DNA from: Achromobacter spanius
GTDB lineage: Bacteria; Pseudomonadota; Gammaproteobacteria; Burkholderiales; Burkholderiaceae_B
Length of the DNA: 64,000 bases
Direction of reading: 5' to 3'
NCBI RefSeq assembly: GCF_002812705.1
Contig: NZ_CP025030.1
Span: forward strand, 372,001-436,000
Positions within the stretch are counted from its first letter, which is position 1. Every line of letters starts with the position of its first letter. Position numbers and translations under genes: made by a program. Below, piece by piece: positions 1 through 9,289 of the stretch. Below the pieces are notes generated by a model. It worked only from the letters and a program-made list of their open reading frames with translations. It did no database searches and had not been told where the DNA came from.

Positions 1-1
1 C

Positions 2-1594
2 ACCGTGGACGTGCGCCAGTTGTTCGACGCCGTGCCCGCGCGGCGCAAGTTCCTGCGGTCCGAGGCCACCGAATTCGGCCATTGCGTGGATGCCATGGAG
101 CGGATTGCGCTGGCGCACCCGCAGATTGCCTTCCGCCTGTTCCATCACGATCGCGCGCAACGCCAGTGGCTGCCGGCCGAACCGCCTCAGCGCATCCGCG
201 ACGTGCTGGGCGCGGAATTCGCCGAACACGGCCTCTTGCTGTCGCATTCGGTAGGCGCCGTCAGCCTGGCCGGCATGATCACCCGCCCGACCGCCGCGCG
301 CGCCCGCGCCGACCGCCAATACCTGTACGTGAACGGCCGCTATGTGCGCGACCGCACAGTCAGCCACGCGCTGCGCGCCGCTTACGCCGACGTGCTGCAC
401 GGCGACCGCCAGCCCGCCTACGTACTGTTCCTGGACATCGACCCCGCCGCCGTGGACGTGAACGTGCACCCGGCCAAGCACGAGGTCCGCTTTCGCGACA
501 GTGGCGCCGTGCACCGCTTCGTGTCCCACGCGGTCGGCCAGACGCTGGCACAGACGGGAGGCTCGTCGGCGGTTGCGCCCGCCCGGCAAGATCAGGACGA
601 AGACGGCGGCTTTGAAACCGTCGCGTCCGGCAGCGCGGGCTTGGGCCAGGGTTCGGCTTCGGCGTCGGGATCGGCGTCGGGCTTGGGCTCCAGCTCAGGC
701 TTGGGCGACGGCGCGAGTGCAATCGCGAACACCGCCGCAGCCGCCGCCCATGCGCGTCCCCAAGACGGCCACACCGCCCCGAATTCTCCCCGCCCCGGCT
801 ACACCGGCCAGCCCGCCGCCTATGGCCTGCGCCCGTCGCCCGCCCCGCAGCGCGCCCACACGCAGGTGCCGTTCCGGCTGCATGCCGAGCCCGCCGGCAT
901 ACCTGCCGCCGACTGGCAATCGCTGTACCGCCCCTTGAGCGACGACACGGCGGCCAAGGTCACGCCGATCAGCGAACCCCGGCCCGCCCCCACGCTGCCC
1001 GCCGACGAAGAGCACCCGCTGGGCATGGCCCTGGCGCAATTGCACGGCATCTACATCCTGGCGCAGAACCGCCGGGGCATGGTGCTGGTGGACATGCACG
1101 CTGCCCACGAGCGCGTCGTCTACGAACAACTGAAGCAGGCGCTGGATGCCCGCAGCCTGCCGCGCCAGGATCTGCTGGTGCCCGTGGTGTTCCACGCCCA
1201 GGAAAAAGACGTGGCCCTGGTCGAGGAATTCGACACCCAACTGAACGATCTGGGTTTCGAGATGCGCCCGTCCGGCCCGACGTCGATCGCTGTCCGCTCC
1301 GTGCCCGCCGTCCTGGCGCGCGGCGACATCGAAACGCTGGCGCGCGCCGTGCTGCGCGACCTGGGCGCCGTGGGCGTGTCGCGCTTGCTGACCGAACAGC
1401 GCAACGAACTGCTGTCGACCATGGCCTGCCACGGTTCCGTGCGCGCCAACCGCAAGCTGACCCTCGAAGAAATGAACGGACTGTTGCGGCAAATGGAAGC
1501 CACCGAACGCGCCGACCAGTGCAACCACGGCCGCCCGACCTGGGTGCAATGGTCCGTGTCCGACCTGGACAAGCTCTTTCTGCGCGGACAATAA
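2..1594 (+). CDS. mutL: DNA mismatch repair protein MutL (5' truncated by window edge)
   Basis: MutL couples MutS mismatch recognition to strand processing. The reading frame is already open at the first bases, so the N-terminal ATPase motifs lie outside the window and only about 531 residues are seen. The beginning ([17 protein letters not shown]) is the end of the GHKL ATPase region. It is followed by the transducer domain with [12 protein letters not shown], a Ser/Gly/Ala-rich linker (about residues 200-260) and the C-terminal dimerisation domain. That domain carries [12 protein letters not shown], close to the endonuclease motif DQHA(X)2E(X)4E with Met for Gln, plus ACHGSVRA and QCNHGRPT, the other metal-site motifs. 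This suggests an endonuclease-competent MutL of the non-enterobacterial kind. miaA follows at once. Confidence 0.97.
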   Translation, partial: TVDVRQLFDAVPARRKFLRSEATEFGHCVDAMERIALAHPQIAFRLFHHDRAQRQWLPAEPPQRIRDVLGAEFAEHGLLLSHSVGAVSLAGMITRPTAARARADRQYLYVNGRYVRDRTVSHALRAAYADVLHGDRQPAYVLFLDIDPAAVDVNVHPAKHEVRFRDSGAVHRFVSHAVGQTLAQTGGSSAVAPARQDQDEDGGFETVASGSAGLGQGSASASGSASGLGSSSGLGDGASAIANTAAAAAHARPQDGHTAPNSPRPGYTGQPAAYGLRPSPAPQRAHTQVPFRLHAEPAGIPAADWQSLYRPLSDDTAAKVTPISEPRPAPTLPADEEHPLGMALAQLHGIYILAQNRRGMVLVDMHAAHERVVYEQLKQALDARSLPRQDLLVPVVFHAQEKDVALVEEFDTQLNDLGFEMRPSGPTSIAVRSVPAVLARGDIETLARAVLRDLGAVGVSRLLTEQRNELLSTMACHGSVRANRKLTLEEMNGLLRQMEATERADQCNHGRPTWVQWSVSDLDKLFLRGQ

Positions 1595-1596
1595 GC

Positions 1597-2562
1597 TTGC
1601 CCTCATCCCTGCCTTCTTCGCTGCCGCCGGTCATCTGCCTGGCCGGCCCCACCGCCGCCGGCAAAAGCGCGTCCACGCTGGCGCTGGCCGAACGCTGGCC
1701 CATGGAAATCATCAACGTCGATTCGGCCACCATCTACCGTGGCATGGACATCGGCACGGCCAAGCCCTCCCCCGAGGAACAGGCGCGCGTTCCCCAACAT
1801 CTGCTGGACATCCTGGACCCCGCGCAGTCGTACTCAGCAGCGGAATTCCGCGCCGACGCACTGCGCCTGATCGAAGAGATCCGCGCGCGCGGGCGCATTC
1901 CGCTGTTGGCGGGCGGCACCATGATGTATTACAAGGCGCTGCGCGACGGGCTGGACGACCTGCCCCAGGCCGACCCTGCCCTGCGCGCCGAGATCGAAGC
2001 CCGCGCCGCCATCCACGGCTGGCCCGCGCTGCACGCCGAACTGGCGCTGCTTGACCCCGTCACCGCCGCCCGCCTGGCGCCCAACGACAGCCAGCGCATC
2101 CAGCGCGCCCTGGAAATCTGCCAACTGACGGGCCAGCCCATGTCGGCCCTGCTGCGGCGCGGCGAGCAAAAGCCGGATGACGACGCCAACCACTACCTGA
2201 CCATCAGCCTGGAACCGTCCGACCGCGCCGCGCTGCACGCGCGCATCGAACAGCGCTTTGACGCCATGCTGGCCAAGGGCTTGCTTGATGAGGTCCGCAC
2301 GCTACGCGCCCGGCCCGATCTGCATCCCGGCCTGCCGTCCGTGCGCTGTGTGGGCTATCGGCAGATGTGGGCGCATCTTGATGGCGAGGTTGATCTGGCC
2401 ACCGCGCGCGAACAGGGCATTGCCGCCACGCGCCAGTTGGCCAAGCGCCAGATCACCTGGCTGCGCGCCCAGCCTGACCGCGTCATCGTCGACTGCCTGG
2501 CCAGCGACGCGGTGGCGCAAACCATCGACGCCGTGGCGATGGCGCTGGCGGGCAAGCGCTAG
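1597..2562 (+). CDS. miaA: tRNA dimethylallyltransferase MiaA
   Basis: MiaA transfers a dimethylallyl group to N6 of A37 in tRNAs that read UNN codons. The protein shows the P-loop GPTAAGKSA near its start, then [17 protein letters not shown] and [10 protein letters not shown], all family motifs. The start is uncertain. A TTG two bases after the mutL stop gives 321 residues, close to the usual 310-320, and suggests translational coupling. An in-frame ATG at 1549 would overlap mutL and add a non-conserved leader. A strong intrinsic terminator follows. Confidence 0.95.
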   Translation: MPSSLPSSLPPVICLAGPTAAGKSASTLALAERWPMEIINVDSATIYRGMDIGTAKPSPEEQARVPQHLLDILDPAQSYSAAEFRADALRLIEEIRARGRIPLLAGGTMMYYKALRDGLDDLPQADPALRAEIEARAAIHGWPALHAELALLDPVTAARLAPNDSQRIQRALEICQLTGQPMSALLRRGEQKPDDDANHYLTISLEPSDRAALHARIEQRFDAMLAKGLLDEVRTLRARPDLHPGLPSVRCVGYRQMWAHLDGEVDLATAREQGIAATRQLAKRQITWLRAQPDRVIVDCLASDAVAQTIDAVAMALAGKR

Positions 2563-2590
2563 CGGCACCGTGTACGCCGTCCGCCCATGA

Positions 2591-2615
2591 AAAAACCCGC
2601 CGTCGGCGGGTTTTT
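2591..2615. terminator. Bidirectional intrinsic terminator between miaA and purM
   Basis: The sequence is a perfect 11-bp inverted repeat (AAAAACCCGCC, GTC loop, GGCGGGTTTTT). An A-run on one side and a T-run on the other let it act in both directions. It lies 28 bp after the miaA stop and 23 bp from the purM stop, between convergent genes. Confidence 0.9.
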
Positions 2616-2638
2616 CGTTCACGCGGAACCGGTCGGGC

Positions 2639-3688
2639 TTACACCACGAAGGTCTGCGCCATGCCGTCGGTCTGCTCGACGATTTCGCCGATCTTGCTGA
2701 CCGTTTCGCCCTGCTCACGCAAGGTTTCAGCGATGGCGTCGGCCTGGGCCGCGTCCACCACCAGCACCATGCCGATGCCGCAGTTGAAGACGCGGTGCAT
2801 TTCGGTGTCTTCCACGCCACCCTGCTCTTGCAGCCACTGGAACAACTTGGGCATTTCCCAGCCGTCGCGATGCAACTTGGCCGACAGGCCGGCTTGCAGG
2901 ATGCGCGGCACGTTGTCCAGCAAACCGCCGCCGGTGATGTGGGCCAGGCCCTTGATGTCGGTGCCATGCTTGGCCAGGGCGGCCAGCACTTGCTTCACGT
3001 AGATGCGCGTGGGGGCCATCACGACGTCAACCAGCGGCTGGCCGTGGAAATCGTCGGTGGGCTTGGCGCCGGCGCGTTCGATGATCTTGCGCACCAGCGA
3101 AAAACCGTTGGAATGCACGCCGCTGGAGGCCAGGCCCAGCACCACGTCGCCCGGCTTGATCGACTTGCCGTCGATGATGGCGGACTTTTCCACCGCACCC
3201 ACCGCGAAGCCGGCCAGGTCGTATTCGCCGTCCGGGTACATGCCCGGCATTTCAGCGGTTTCGCCGCCGATCAGCGCGCAGCCCGACAGTTCGCAGCCCT
3301 TGGCAATGCCGCCCACCACCGACGCCGCCGTGTCCACCGAAAGCTTGCCGCAGGCAAAGTAGTCCAGGAAGAACAGGGGCTCGGCGCCCTGCACCAGGAT
3401 GTCGTTGACGCTCATGGCGACCAGGTCGATACCCACGGTGTCGTGGCGATTCCACTCGAACGCCAGGCGCAGCTTGGTGCCCACGCCGTCGGTGCCCGAC
3501 ACCAGCACGGGCTCGTTGTACTTCTTGGGCACTTCGAACAGCGCGCCAAAGCCGCCGATACCGGCCAGCACCCCGGGGCGCATGGTGCGCGCGGCGAGGG
3601 GTTTGATACGGTCGACCAGGGCGTCGCCTGCGTCGATGTCGACACCGGCATCGCGGTAGGTCAAGGGGGCTTTAGGTTGATTCGTCAT
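2639..3688 (-). CDS. purM: Phosphoribosylformylglycinamidine cyclo-ligase PurM
   Basis: PurM (AIR synthetase) closes the imidazole ring in the fifth step of purine synthesis, using ATP and formylglycinamidine ribonucleotide. The 349-residue length is typical. Recognisable segments in order are [53 protein letters not shown] and [15 protein letters not shown]. It stands alone, convergent with miaA and divergent from hda across a 392-bp gap. Confidence 0.97.
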   Translation of the reverse strand: MTNQPKAPLTYRDAGVDIDAGDALVDRIKPLAARTMRPGVLAGIGGFGALFEVPKKYNEPVLVSGTDGVGTKLRLAFEWNRHDTVGIDLVAMSVNDILVQGAEPLFFLDYFACGKLSVDTAASVVGGIAKGCELSGCALIGGETAEMPGMYPDGEYDLAGFAVGAVEKSAIIDGKSIKPGDVVLGLASSGVHSNGFSLVRKIIERAGAKPTDDFHGQPLVDVVMAPTRIYVKQVLAALAKHGTDIKGLAHITGGGLLDNVPRILQAGLSAKLHRDGWEMPKLFQWLQEQGGVEDTEMHRVFNCGIGMVLVVDAAQADAIAETLREQGETVSKIGEIVEQTDGMAQTFVV

Positions 3689-4080
3689 GAGAAATGCCGT
3701 GGGGTATGTAACAATTGCTGGGAATTTGGTGGAACGCCCCGCATTTTACGATGTTGTGGGCTTGTGCAGGGTTCCGGCCGGCCGCGCGTGGCGAAAGCAA
3801 TGCGGCCGGGTTGGGCCGCCGCCGGGGCCAAAAGCGCGCAAACCCAAGCCTGGCAAAGCCCTTGGGCGCGACACCATGCCCCCAGGTGGTTTAAAGTGTT
3901 GGGTTGGCTGGGTTGGATTTTGCCAGTTTCTGGCGGGCAATACCCGAATCGGCCCCATGCATCACCGTTTTTTGGCTTTTCCGGCAACATCGGCCTGCCC
4001 ATCGCGCCGCAGCGAGCCCCGCGTATTCAATACCGCGCAGGGCCTTGGAAGTACCGAACAAGCCTGATTGATAACCTCTC
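3689..4080. other. Divergent intergenic region purM/hda
   Basis: This 392-bp stretch holds no convincing gene; frames open through it have no family features. It must contain the promoters of purM (minus) and of the hda operon (plus). On the minus strand TAAAAT (complement of 3744-3749), about 60 bp before the purM start, is a possible -10 box without a clear -35. No riboswitch-like structure was recognised. Confidence 0.5.
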
Positions 4081-4782
4081 ATGAACCGCCAGCTGTTGCT
4101 TGACGTTCTTCCCGCGCCAGCGCCATCGCTGAACAACTATATCGCCGGCCCCAACGGGGAAGCGCTGGCAGCCGTGCGCGCGCTCGATCCGGGCCGCGCG
4201 CTGTACATCTGGGGCGCCGCGGGCTGCGGCCGCACCCACCTGCTGCGTGCGCTGACCGCGCGCCCGGACGCCGTCTTCGTCGACCCCGCCAAGGGCGAAA
4301 CCATGCTGCGCCGCCTGGCCGAAGCCGATTCCAAATCGCCCATGCCGAAGTTCGTGGCGGTTGACGACGTGCACCGCATGGACGACAGCCGCCAGGCCGC
4401 CCTGTTTGCGCTGTACAACCGCTGGCGTGAATCCGCCGCCACGGGCCGCGCCTTTGCGCTGGCGCTGGCGGGCGACCGCGCCCCGCTGTCGATGCCGCTG
4501 CGCGAAGACCTGCGCACGCGCCTGGGCTGGGACCTGGTGTTCCGCCTGGACCCGCTGTCCGACGCCGACAAGCTGGCCGCCCTGTCCGCGCAAGCCGCCG
4601 AACGCGGCATGCATCTGGCGCCTGAAATCATCAACTGGATGCTGATCCACCACGAGCGCGACATCCGCAAGCTGGCCGCATTGATCGACGCGCTTGACCG
4701 CTATTCCCTGGCCACCGGCCGTCCCATCACCCTGCCATTGCTGCGCGCCATGCTCGCAGATCCTGATTCGCAACGCACATGA
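4081..4782 (+). CDS. hda: DnaA regulatory inactivator Hda
   Basis: Hda is an AAA+ DnaA homologue that, with the DNA-loaded sliding clamp, stimulates ATP hydrolysis by DnaA and prevents re-initiation. The 233-residue protein starts MNRQLLLDVLPAPAPSLNNY, the expected N-terminal region with a clamp-binding-like QLLLDV segment. It has the Hda-type P-loop GAAGCGRTHLL (Arg in place of Lys) and the Walker B region FVAVDDVHRM. It overlaps the next gene by 4 bp (ATGA), so hda, the HAD phosphatase, pcnB and folK probably form one operon. Confidence 0.93.
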   Translation: MNRQLLLDVLPAPAPSLNNYIAGPNGEALAAVRALDPGRALYIWGAAGCGRTHLLRALTARPDAVFVDPAKGETMLRRLAEADSKSPMPKFVAVDDVHRMDDSRQAALFALYNRWRESAATGRAFALALAGDRAPLSMPLREDLRTRLGWDLVFRLDPLSDADKLAALSAQAAERGMHLAPEIINWMLIHHERDIRKLAALIDALDRYSLATGRPITLPLLRAMLADPDSQRT

Positions 4783-5477
4783 CATCCCGACGTCTCGCCC
4801 TGTTCGACCTGGACCACACCCTGTTGCCGCTGGATAGCGACTATCAATGGGCCGACTATCTGGCCCGTACGGGCCGAGCGGGCGATCCCGACGAAGCCCG
4901 CCGTCAGAACGACGACCTGATGGACCGCTACAACCGCGGCGAACTCACCGCCGAACAGGCCGCCGAGTTCATGCTGGGCCTGTTGGCGGCGCACTCGCCG
5001 TTCGACCTGGCCGACTGGCATGAGGAATTCATGCGTGAAGTGATCCGCCCGTCCATCACCGCCGACGCGCGCGCGCTGGTTCAATCGCACCTGGACGCCG
5101 GCGACCTGTGCGCCATCGTCACGGCCACCAACAGCTTCGTCACCGCCCCCATCGCGCGCGCCTTCGGCGTGCCGCACCTGGTGGCCACCGACGCCGAATA
5201 CCTGCGCGGCCGCTACACCGGCCGCATCCTGGGCACGCCCAGCTTCAAGGAAGGCAAGGTGGTGCGCGTGAACGATTGGCTGGCCAATATGGGATTTGGG
5301 CTTGCGGATTTCCCCGAATCGTTTTTCTATAGCGATTCGGTCAATGATGTACCCCTGCTCGAAAAGGTGACCCGTCCGATCGCCGCCAACCCCAGCCCAA
5401 CCCTGCGCACCATCGCGCAAGACCGTGGCTGGCAAGTGATCGACTTGTTCGACCACATGGAAGACTCGAAGTCATAA
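4779..5477 (+). CDS. HAD-IB family phosphatase (SerB-like)
   Basis: This 232-residue enzyme is a haloacid dehalogenase-type phosphohydrolase of subfamily IB. Motif I is FDLDHTLLP with the nucleophilic aspartate, motif II is IVTATNS, a lysine follows in SFKEGKVVRV, and motif III is YSDSVNDVPLL. The helical cap between motifs I and II fits small phospho-metabolites such as phosphoserine or histidinol phosphate, but the substrate cannot be told from sequence. It overlaps hda by 4 bp and pcnB begins on the next base after its stop. Confidence 0.88.
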   Translation: MTSRRLALFDLDHTLLPLDSDYQWADYLARTGRAGDPDEARRQNDDLMDRYNRGELTAEQAAEFMLGLLAAHSPFDLADWHEEFMREVIRPSITADARALVQSHLDAGDLCAIVTATNSFVTAPIARAFGVPHLVATDAEYLRGRYTGRILGTPSFKEGKVVRVNDWLANMGFGLADFPESFFYSDSVNDVPLLEKVTRPIAANPSPTLRTIAQDRGWQVIDLFDHMEDSKS

Positions 5478-6860
5478 ATGATCACTGAAACCATAAAAAA
5501 ATTCGTCGGCCGCTTGTTCGCGCCGGCACCTCGGGGGCCGTTGCGCATTGGGCGCGACAAGCACGGCATTGACCGCCGCAACGTTTCTCGCCACGCCATC
5601 AAGGTCTGCGAAGTCCTGCGCCAGCACGGCTATGAAGGCTATATCGTGGGCGGCGCGGTGCGCGACCTGATCGTGGGGCTTGAGCCCAAGGATTTCGACG
5701 TGGCCACCAACGCCACGCCCGAACAGATCCGCCCGCTGTTTCGCCGCGCCCGCATCATTGGCCGCCGCTTCCAGTTGGTGCACGTGGTCTTCGGCCAGGA
5801 AATCATCGAAACGTCCACCTTCCGCGCCCCGGCGTCCGAAGAGCAGGAAACCGACGAGCACGGCCGCATCCTGCGCGACAACGTATTCGGCTCGCAGGAA
5901 GAAGACGCCAAGCGCCGCGACTTCACCATGAACGCGCTGTACTACGACCCGCACAACGAGGAAGTCATTGACTACCACAATGGCGTGGCCGACCTGAAAA
6001 AGCGCCAGGTCCGCATCATTGGCGATCCGGTCAAGCGTTACCGCGAAGACCCGGTGCGAATGCTGCGCGCCGTGCGTTTCGCCGCCAAGCTCAACGGCAC
6101 GATCGACCCGGCCACGCGCCAGCCGATCAGCACCATGGCCGAGCTCATCGAAAACGTGCCGGCCTCGCGCCTGTTCGACGAGATGCTCAAGCTGTTGACT
6201 TGCGGCCACGCCATGGACTGCCTGCGGCAGTTACGCGCCGACGGCCTGCACAACGGCCTGCTGCCCTTGCTGGACGTGGTGCTGGAACAGCCCGGTGGCG
6301 AGCACTTCGTGGAACTGGCGCTGGAACGCACCGACGCGCGTGTGCGCGCCGGCAAGACGATCAGCCCCAGCTTCCTGTTTGCCGCGCTGCTGTGGCAGCA
6401 GGTGGAGGTGCGCTGGAAGCAGTTGCGCGCCCAAGGCGAGCACACCATTCCGGCGCTGTCGCAAGCGGCGGATTCGGTGCTGGACGAGCAAACCGAAAAG
6501 CTGGCCATTCAGCGCCGCTTTTCGTCGGACATGCGCGAAATCTGGTTCATGCAGCCGCGTTTTGAACGCCGCATGGGCAAGACCATTTTCCGCATGATCG
6601 AACAACCGCGCTTTCGCGCCGCCTGCGATTTCCTGCAGTTGCGCGCCGCCGCCGGCGAGTTCGACAGCGTGTTGGCGCAGTGGTGGATGGACTTGGCCAA
6701 TGCCGACGACGCCACCCGCGCCGACATGATCGAAGAAGTCTCGCGGCTGCCGCGCGAAGCCGGCGACGGCGGCCCCAGCGGCCCTGCCTCGTCGACGTCC
6801 ACGCGCAAGCGTCGGCGCCCGCGCCGTTCGCCGTCGCGCGGCCCGGCCACCCCCGAGTAA
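5478..6860 (+). CDS. pcnB: Poly(A) polymerase I PcnB
   Basis: PcnB adds 3' poly(A) tails to RNA and promotes decay. The 460-residue protein has the class II nucleotidyltransferase head: YIVGGAVRDLIVGLEPKDFD with catalytic acidic residues, then ATNATPEQIRPLFRRARIIG and RRDFTMNALYYD. An RNA-binding helical region follows, and the C-terminus is strongly basic (STRKRRRPRRSPSRG), as is common for PcnB and unlike CCA-adding enzymes. It immediately precedes folK, an order also seen in other proteobacteria. Confidence 0.95.
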   Translation: MITETIKKFVGRLFAPAPRGPLRIGRDKHGIDRRNVSRHAIKVCEVLRQHGYEGYIVGGAVRDLIVGLEPKDFDVATNATPEQIRPLFRRARIIGRRFQLVHVVFGQEIIETSTFRAPASEEQETDEHGRILRDNVFGSQEEDAKRRDFTMNALYYDPHNEEVIDYHNGVADLKKRQVRIIGDPVKRYREDPVRMLRAVRFAAKLNGTIDPATRQPISTMAELIENVPASRLFDEMLKLLTCGHAMDCLRQLRADGLHNGLLPLLDVVLEQPGGEHFVELALERTDARVRAGKTISPSFLFAALLWQQVEVRWKQLRAQGEHTIPALSQAADSVLDEQTEKLAIQRRFSSDMREIWFMQPRFERRMGKTIFRMIEQPRFRAACDFLQLRAAAGEFDSVLAQWWMDLANADDATRADMIEEVSRLPREAGDGGPSGPASSTSTRKRRRPRRSPSRGPATPE

Positions 6861-6864
6861 GCGC

Positions 6865-7353
6865 GTGTCGCCCCGCTTGGTCCGCGCCTATATCGGCCTG
6901 GGCGCCAATCTGGGCGACAGCGCCGCCACCTTGCGCGGCGTGCTGGCCGAGCTGCAAGCCTCGGACGGCATCAAGGCGGTGACGGCATCGCCGTTCTACC
7001 GCAGCGCCCCGGTCGAGGCCACCGGCCCCGATTTCGTGAATGCCGTGGCGGCGCTGAACACGAGTCTTTCTCCCCTGGCGTTGCTGGACACGCTACAGGG
7101 GTTGGAGAATCTGCATGGGCGGCAGCGCCCGTACAGGAACGCGCCTCGCACGTTGGATCTGGACGTGTTGACGTACGGCGATCTGGCGGTGAATCAGGAA
7201 CGGCTGACCTTGCCGCATCCACGGATGCATCAGCGCGCGTTCGTGCTGCTGCCGCTGCGGGATCTGGCGCCGGACATGGTGGTGCTTGGCCGGCCGATTT
7301 CGGCTTGGGTTGATGAGATTCGGGATCAGGCGATTGAGCGGATGCCCGCCTGA
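6865..7353 (+). CDS. folK: 2-amino-4-hydroxy-6-hydroxymethyldihydropteridine pyrophosphokinase FolK
   Basis: FolK transfers pyrophosphate from ATP to 6-hydroxymethyl-7,8-dihydropterin in folate synthesis. The GTG start lies 4 bp after the pcnB stop. The 162 residues include AYIGLGANLGDS, FYRSAPVEATGPDFVNAV, the signature RTLDLDVLTYGD and LPHPRMHQRAFVLLPL. The TGA stop is the first three bases of the TGATGGGTTACGCGCG arm of a REP-like element, so the extreme 3' end of the gene is joined to the repeat. Confidence 0.95.
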   Translation: MSPRLVRAYIGLGANLGDSAATLRGVLAELQASDGIKAVTASPFYRSAPVEATGPDFVNAVAALNTSLSPLALLDTLQGLENLHGRQRPYRNAPRTLDLDVLTYGDLAVNQERLTLPHPRMHQRAFVLLPLRDLAPDMVVLGRPISAWVDEIRDQAIERMPA

Positions 7354-7508
7354 TGGGTTACGCGCGCTGAACGCTGGTTCTCGCGCAACGGCCAACCCGC
7401 GCTTCACCCATCCTACGAAGGACAGGGCGCCAACATGCACCGTAGGATGGGTGAAGCGCGGGAACCAGGTCAAAAATGCCCAAGCCCCCATCGCGCGCAA
7501 CCCATCTG
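7351..7508. repeat. REP-like inverted pair (BIME-like) after folK
   Basis: A perfect 22-bp inverted repeat (7396-7417 and 7441-7462, 23-nt loop) contains GTAGGATGGGTGAAGCGCG. An outer arm GATGGGTTACGCGCG (7352-7366) pairs 14 of 15 with CGCGCGCAACCCATC (7492-7506). The layout is two head-to-head units, each with GTAG at one foot and CCCATC/GATGGG at the other. This matches the general architecture of REP elements in inverted pairs. Related copies lie at 26311-26565 and 42489-43265. More degenerate CGCGCAACCCATC fragments continue to about 7535. Confidence 0.8.
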
Positions 7509-7562
7509 CCGAGCCCCATCGCGCAACCCATCCCACCGCCCCGCCCTACGCCCCCCAAACAA

Positions 7563-8459
7563 TCACCCTTTCGCCGCAAACCCCATCATCGCGCGCTCCA
7601 CATCCTCAACCCGCGGCAACCCGGCCTCATTCCCCAGATACTGGATCTTGTGCGCCGACGCCGCGCGCGCGAAGGTGAAATGTTCCAGCCAGGGCAATTC
7701 AGGCCGGTTCAAATACGACCACACATAAGCCCCATGGAACACGTCGCCCGCCCCTGACGTATCCACAATGCGATCGCCCGGCACGTTCAGCGACGGCAGG
7801 GTATCCACCCGCCCCGTCTCGTCGTACCAGAGCATGCCGCGCTCGCCCATCGTGACGGCGCCGATGCGGCAGCCTCGGGCTTTCAGCAGGTCAAGCAAGC
7901 CTTCCGGGCTCAAGCCCAATTGTTCGCACATGCGCTCCGCGCAGACCGCCACGTCGATAAACCGCAGCAGCTCGTCGGTGTTCTCGCGCATGCCGCCGCC
8001 GTCCAGCGACGTCAGCACGCCCGCCTGCCGGCACGCGCGCGCGTAATGCAGCGCGGCGTCGGGCTGGTGCCCGTCCAGATGCAGCGCGCGATAGCCGCTG
8101 ATATCCAGCTTCGGAAACTCATTCAGGTATTCAACGTCGCGCGCCCGCACGATGGCGCGCTTGCCGTGGTTGGGCATGATGAACGACAGCGACGAACGGC
8201 GTACATGCCGCGCATGCAGCGTGATGCCGTGCGCGGCGGCCATGTCGGTGTACATGTGGCCCAGCCAGTCGGGCGCCAGCGAACAGATCAGATCGGGCGG
8301 CGTGCCCAGCCGACCGCAGGCGAATGCCGCCGTGACGGCGTTGCCGCCGAAGGACACCGCGTAGTCCCGCGCCACGCTTTTTTCATCACCGGTTGGCCAT
8401 TGATCCGCCAGCACGGTGACGTCGATATAGGTATGCCCGATAAAGAGCGCGTCGCTCAT
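7563..8459 (-). CDS. PfkB-family carbohydrate/nucleoside kinase
   Basis: The 298-residue protein belongs to the ribokinase/PfkB superfamily, which phosphorylates sugars, nucleosides or similar alcohols with ATP. Early in the chain is SFGGNAVTAAFACGRLG, the substrate-binding Gly-Gly region, and near the C-terminus is DTSGAGDVFHGAYVWSYL, PfkB signature 2 with the catalytic Asp in GAGD. The start chosen is ATG at 8459, which overlaps the stop of the lyase gene by 4 bp. It is the last gene of the minus-strand operon that starts at 11306. A sugar kinase beside CoA-ester enzymes is unexpected and its substrate is unknown. Confidence 0.88.
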   Translation of the reverse strand: MSDALFIGHTYIDVTVLADQWPTGDEKSVARDYAVSFGGNAVTAAFACGRLGTPPDLICSLAPDWLGHMYTDMAAAHGITLHARHVRRSSLSFIMPNHGKRAIVRARDVEYLNEFPKLDISGYRALHLDGHQPDAALHYARACRQAGVLTSLDGGGMRENTDELLRFIDVAVCAERMCEQLGLSPEGLLDLLKARGCRIGAVTMGERGMLWYDETGRVDTLPSLNVPGDRIVDTSGAGDVFHGAYVWSYLNRPELPWLEHFTFARAASAHKIQYLGNEAGLPRVEDVERAMMGFAAKG

Positions 8460-9289
8460 GTGGGCGCCTGCTCGCCCGCTTGCGCGAGCACCAGGCGCGC
8501 GCGTGCAATGACGGGGGCATCGACCATCTTGCCGTCCAGCATGAAGGTGCCTGCCGACGTATCGCGATGCGCGGCGATGACCCGGCGCGCCCAGTCGAGT
8601 TCTTCGCGCGCCGGCACGAAGGCGGCGTGAATGACCGGCACTTGCGCCGGGTGGATGCACAGCATGCCGCCGAATCCCATCTGCTGCGCGCGGCCAGCCG
8701 CCTGATTCAGGCCGGCCGTGTCCTGCACGCCGGGAAACACACCGTCCAACGCGGGCGCAAGGCCCGCCGAACGGGTATGCAGCAATACCTGCACACGCGC
8801 GTGGTCCAGCACCGTCTCGGCGCCGGGCGTATCGGGCGTCAGGCCCATGTCCAGCGCGTAGTCCAGGCTGCCGAACGCCAGGCGCGCCACACCGGGTGTG
8901 GCCGCGACTTCGCCGGCGTTCAACATCCCGCGCGCGGTTTCGATCAGGGGAATGACCGGCAGCCCGGCCTGCGCCACATGCCGCACCTGCGCCAGCGTTT
9001 CGGCCTTGGGCAGCAGGATGCCGGCAATGTTGGGCCGGCCGCGACACGCTTTCAGGTCATCGTCATGCCACGACGTGGAGGCATCGTTGATGCGCACCCA
9101 CAGGCGGACGTCGCGATGCGTCCCCAGGAAGTCGCAGAGCGCCTCGCGGGCGGACGCCTTGGCCAGATGCTCGACTGCATCTTCCAGGTCAACGATAACG
9201 GTGTCAGCCCCCGCGGCCAGCGCTTTGGGGATGCGCTCGGCGCGGGACGCCGGCACGAACAGGGCGCTACGAACGACGGAATGCGTCAC
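8456..9289 (-). CDS. CitE-like HpcH/HpaI-family CoA-ester lyase
   Basis: This 277-residue TIM-barrel protein belongs to the citrate lyase beta / malyl-CoA lyase family. Such enzymes cleave 3-hydroxy-acyl-CoA esters such as citramalyl-CoA or malyl-CoA to acetyl-CoA and a 2-oxoacid. Visible motifs are RSALFVPASRAERIPKAL, DTVIVDLEDAV (metal/acid region), ILLPKAE, PLIETARGMLN, RLAFGSLDYALDMG and GMLCIHPAQV. The start is GTG at 9289, overlapping the CoA-transferase stop. With the transferase and hydratase upstream it fits the last step of an itaconate or mesaconate route; that step is inferred. Confidence 0.88.
   Translation of the reverse strand: MTHSVVRSALFVPASRAERIPKALAAGADTVIVDLEDAVEHLAKASAREALCDFLGTHRDVRLWVRINDASTSWHDDDLKACRGRPNIAGILLPKAETLAQVRHVAQAGLPVIPLIETARGMLNAGEVAATPGVARLAFGSLDYALDMGLTPDTPGAETVLDHARVQVLLHTRSAGLAPALDGVFPGVQDTAGLNQAAGRAQQMGFGGMLCIHPAQVPVIHAAFVPAREELDWARRVIAAHRDTSAGTFMLDGKMVDAPVIARARLVLAQAGEQAPT

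Noticed and set aside
620..720. Ser/Gly/Ala-rich stretch in MutL considered as an insertion or repeat
   Set aside because: MutL normally has a variable, disordered linker at this position, so no insertion is needed to explain it.
2795..4084. 429-codon frame opposite purM running through the purM/hda gap
   Set aside because: Antisense to PurM with no motif; it ends at the hda start by chance.
7563..9047. Long N-terminal extensions of the kinase, lyase and CoA-transferase frames
   Set aside because: The family-conserved starts with 4-bp overlaps (8459, 9289, 10479) explain the genes; the extensions only cover the neighbouring gene out of frame.
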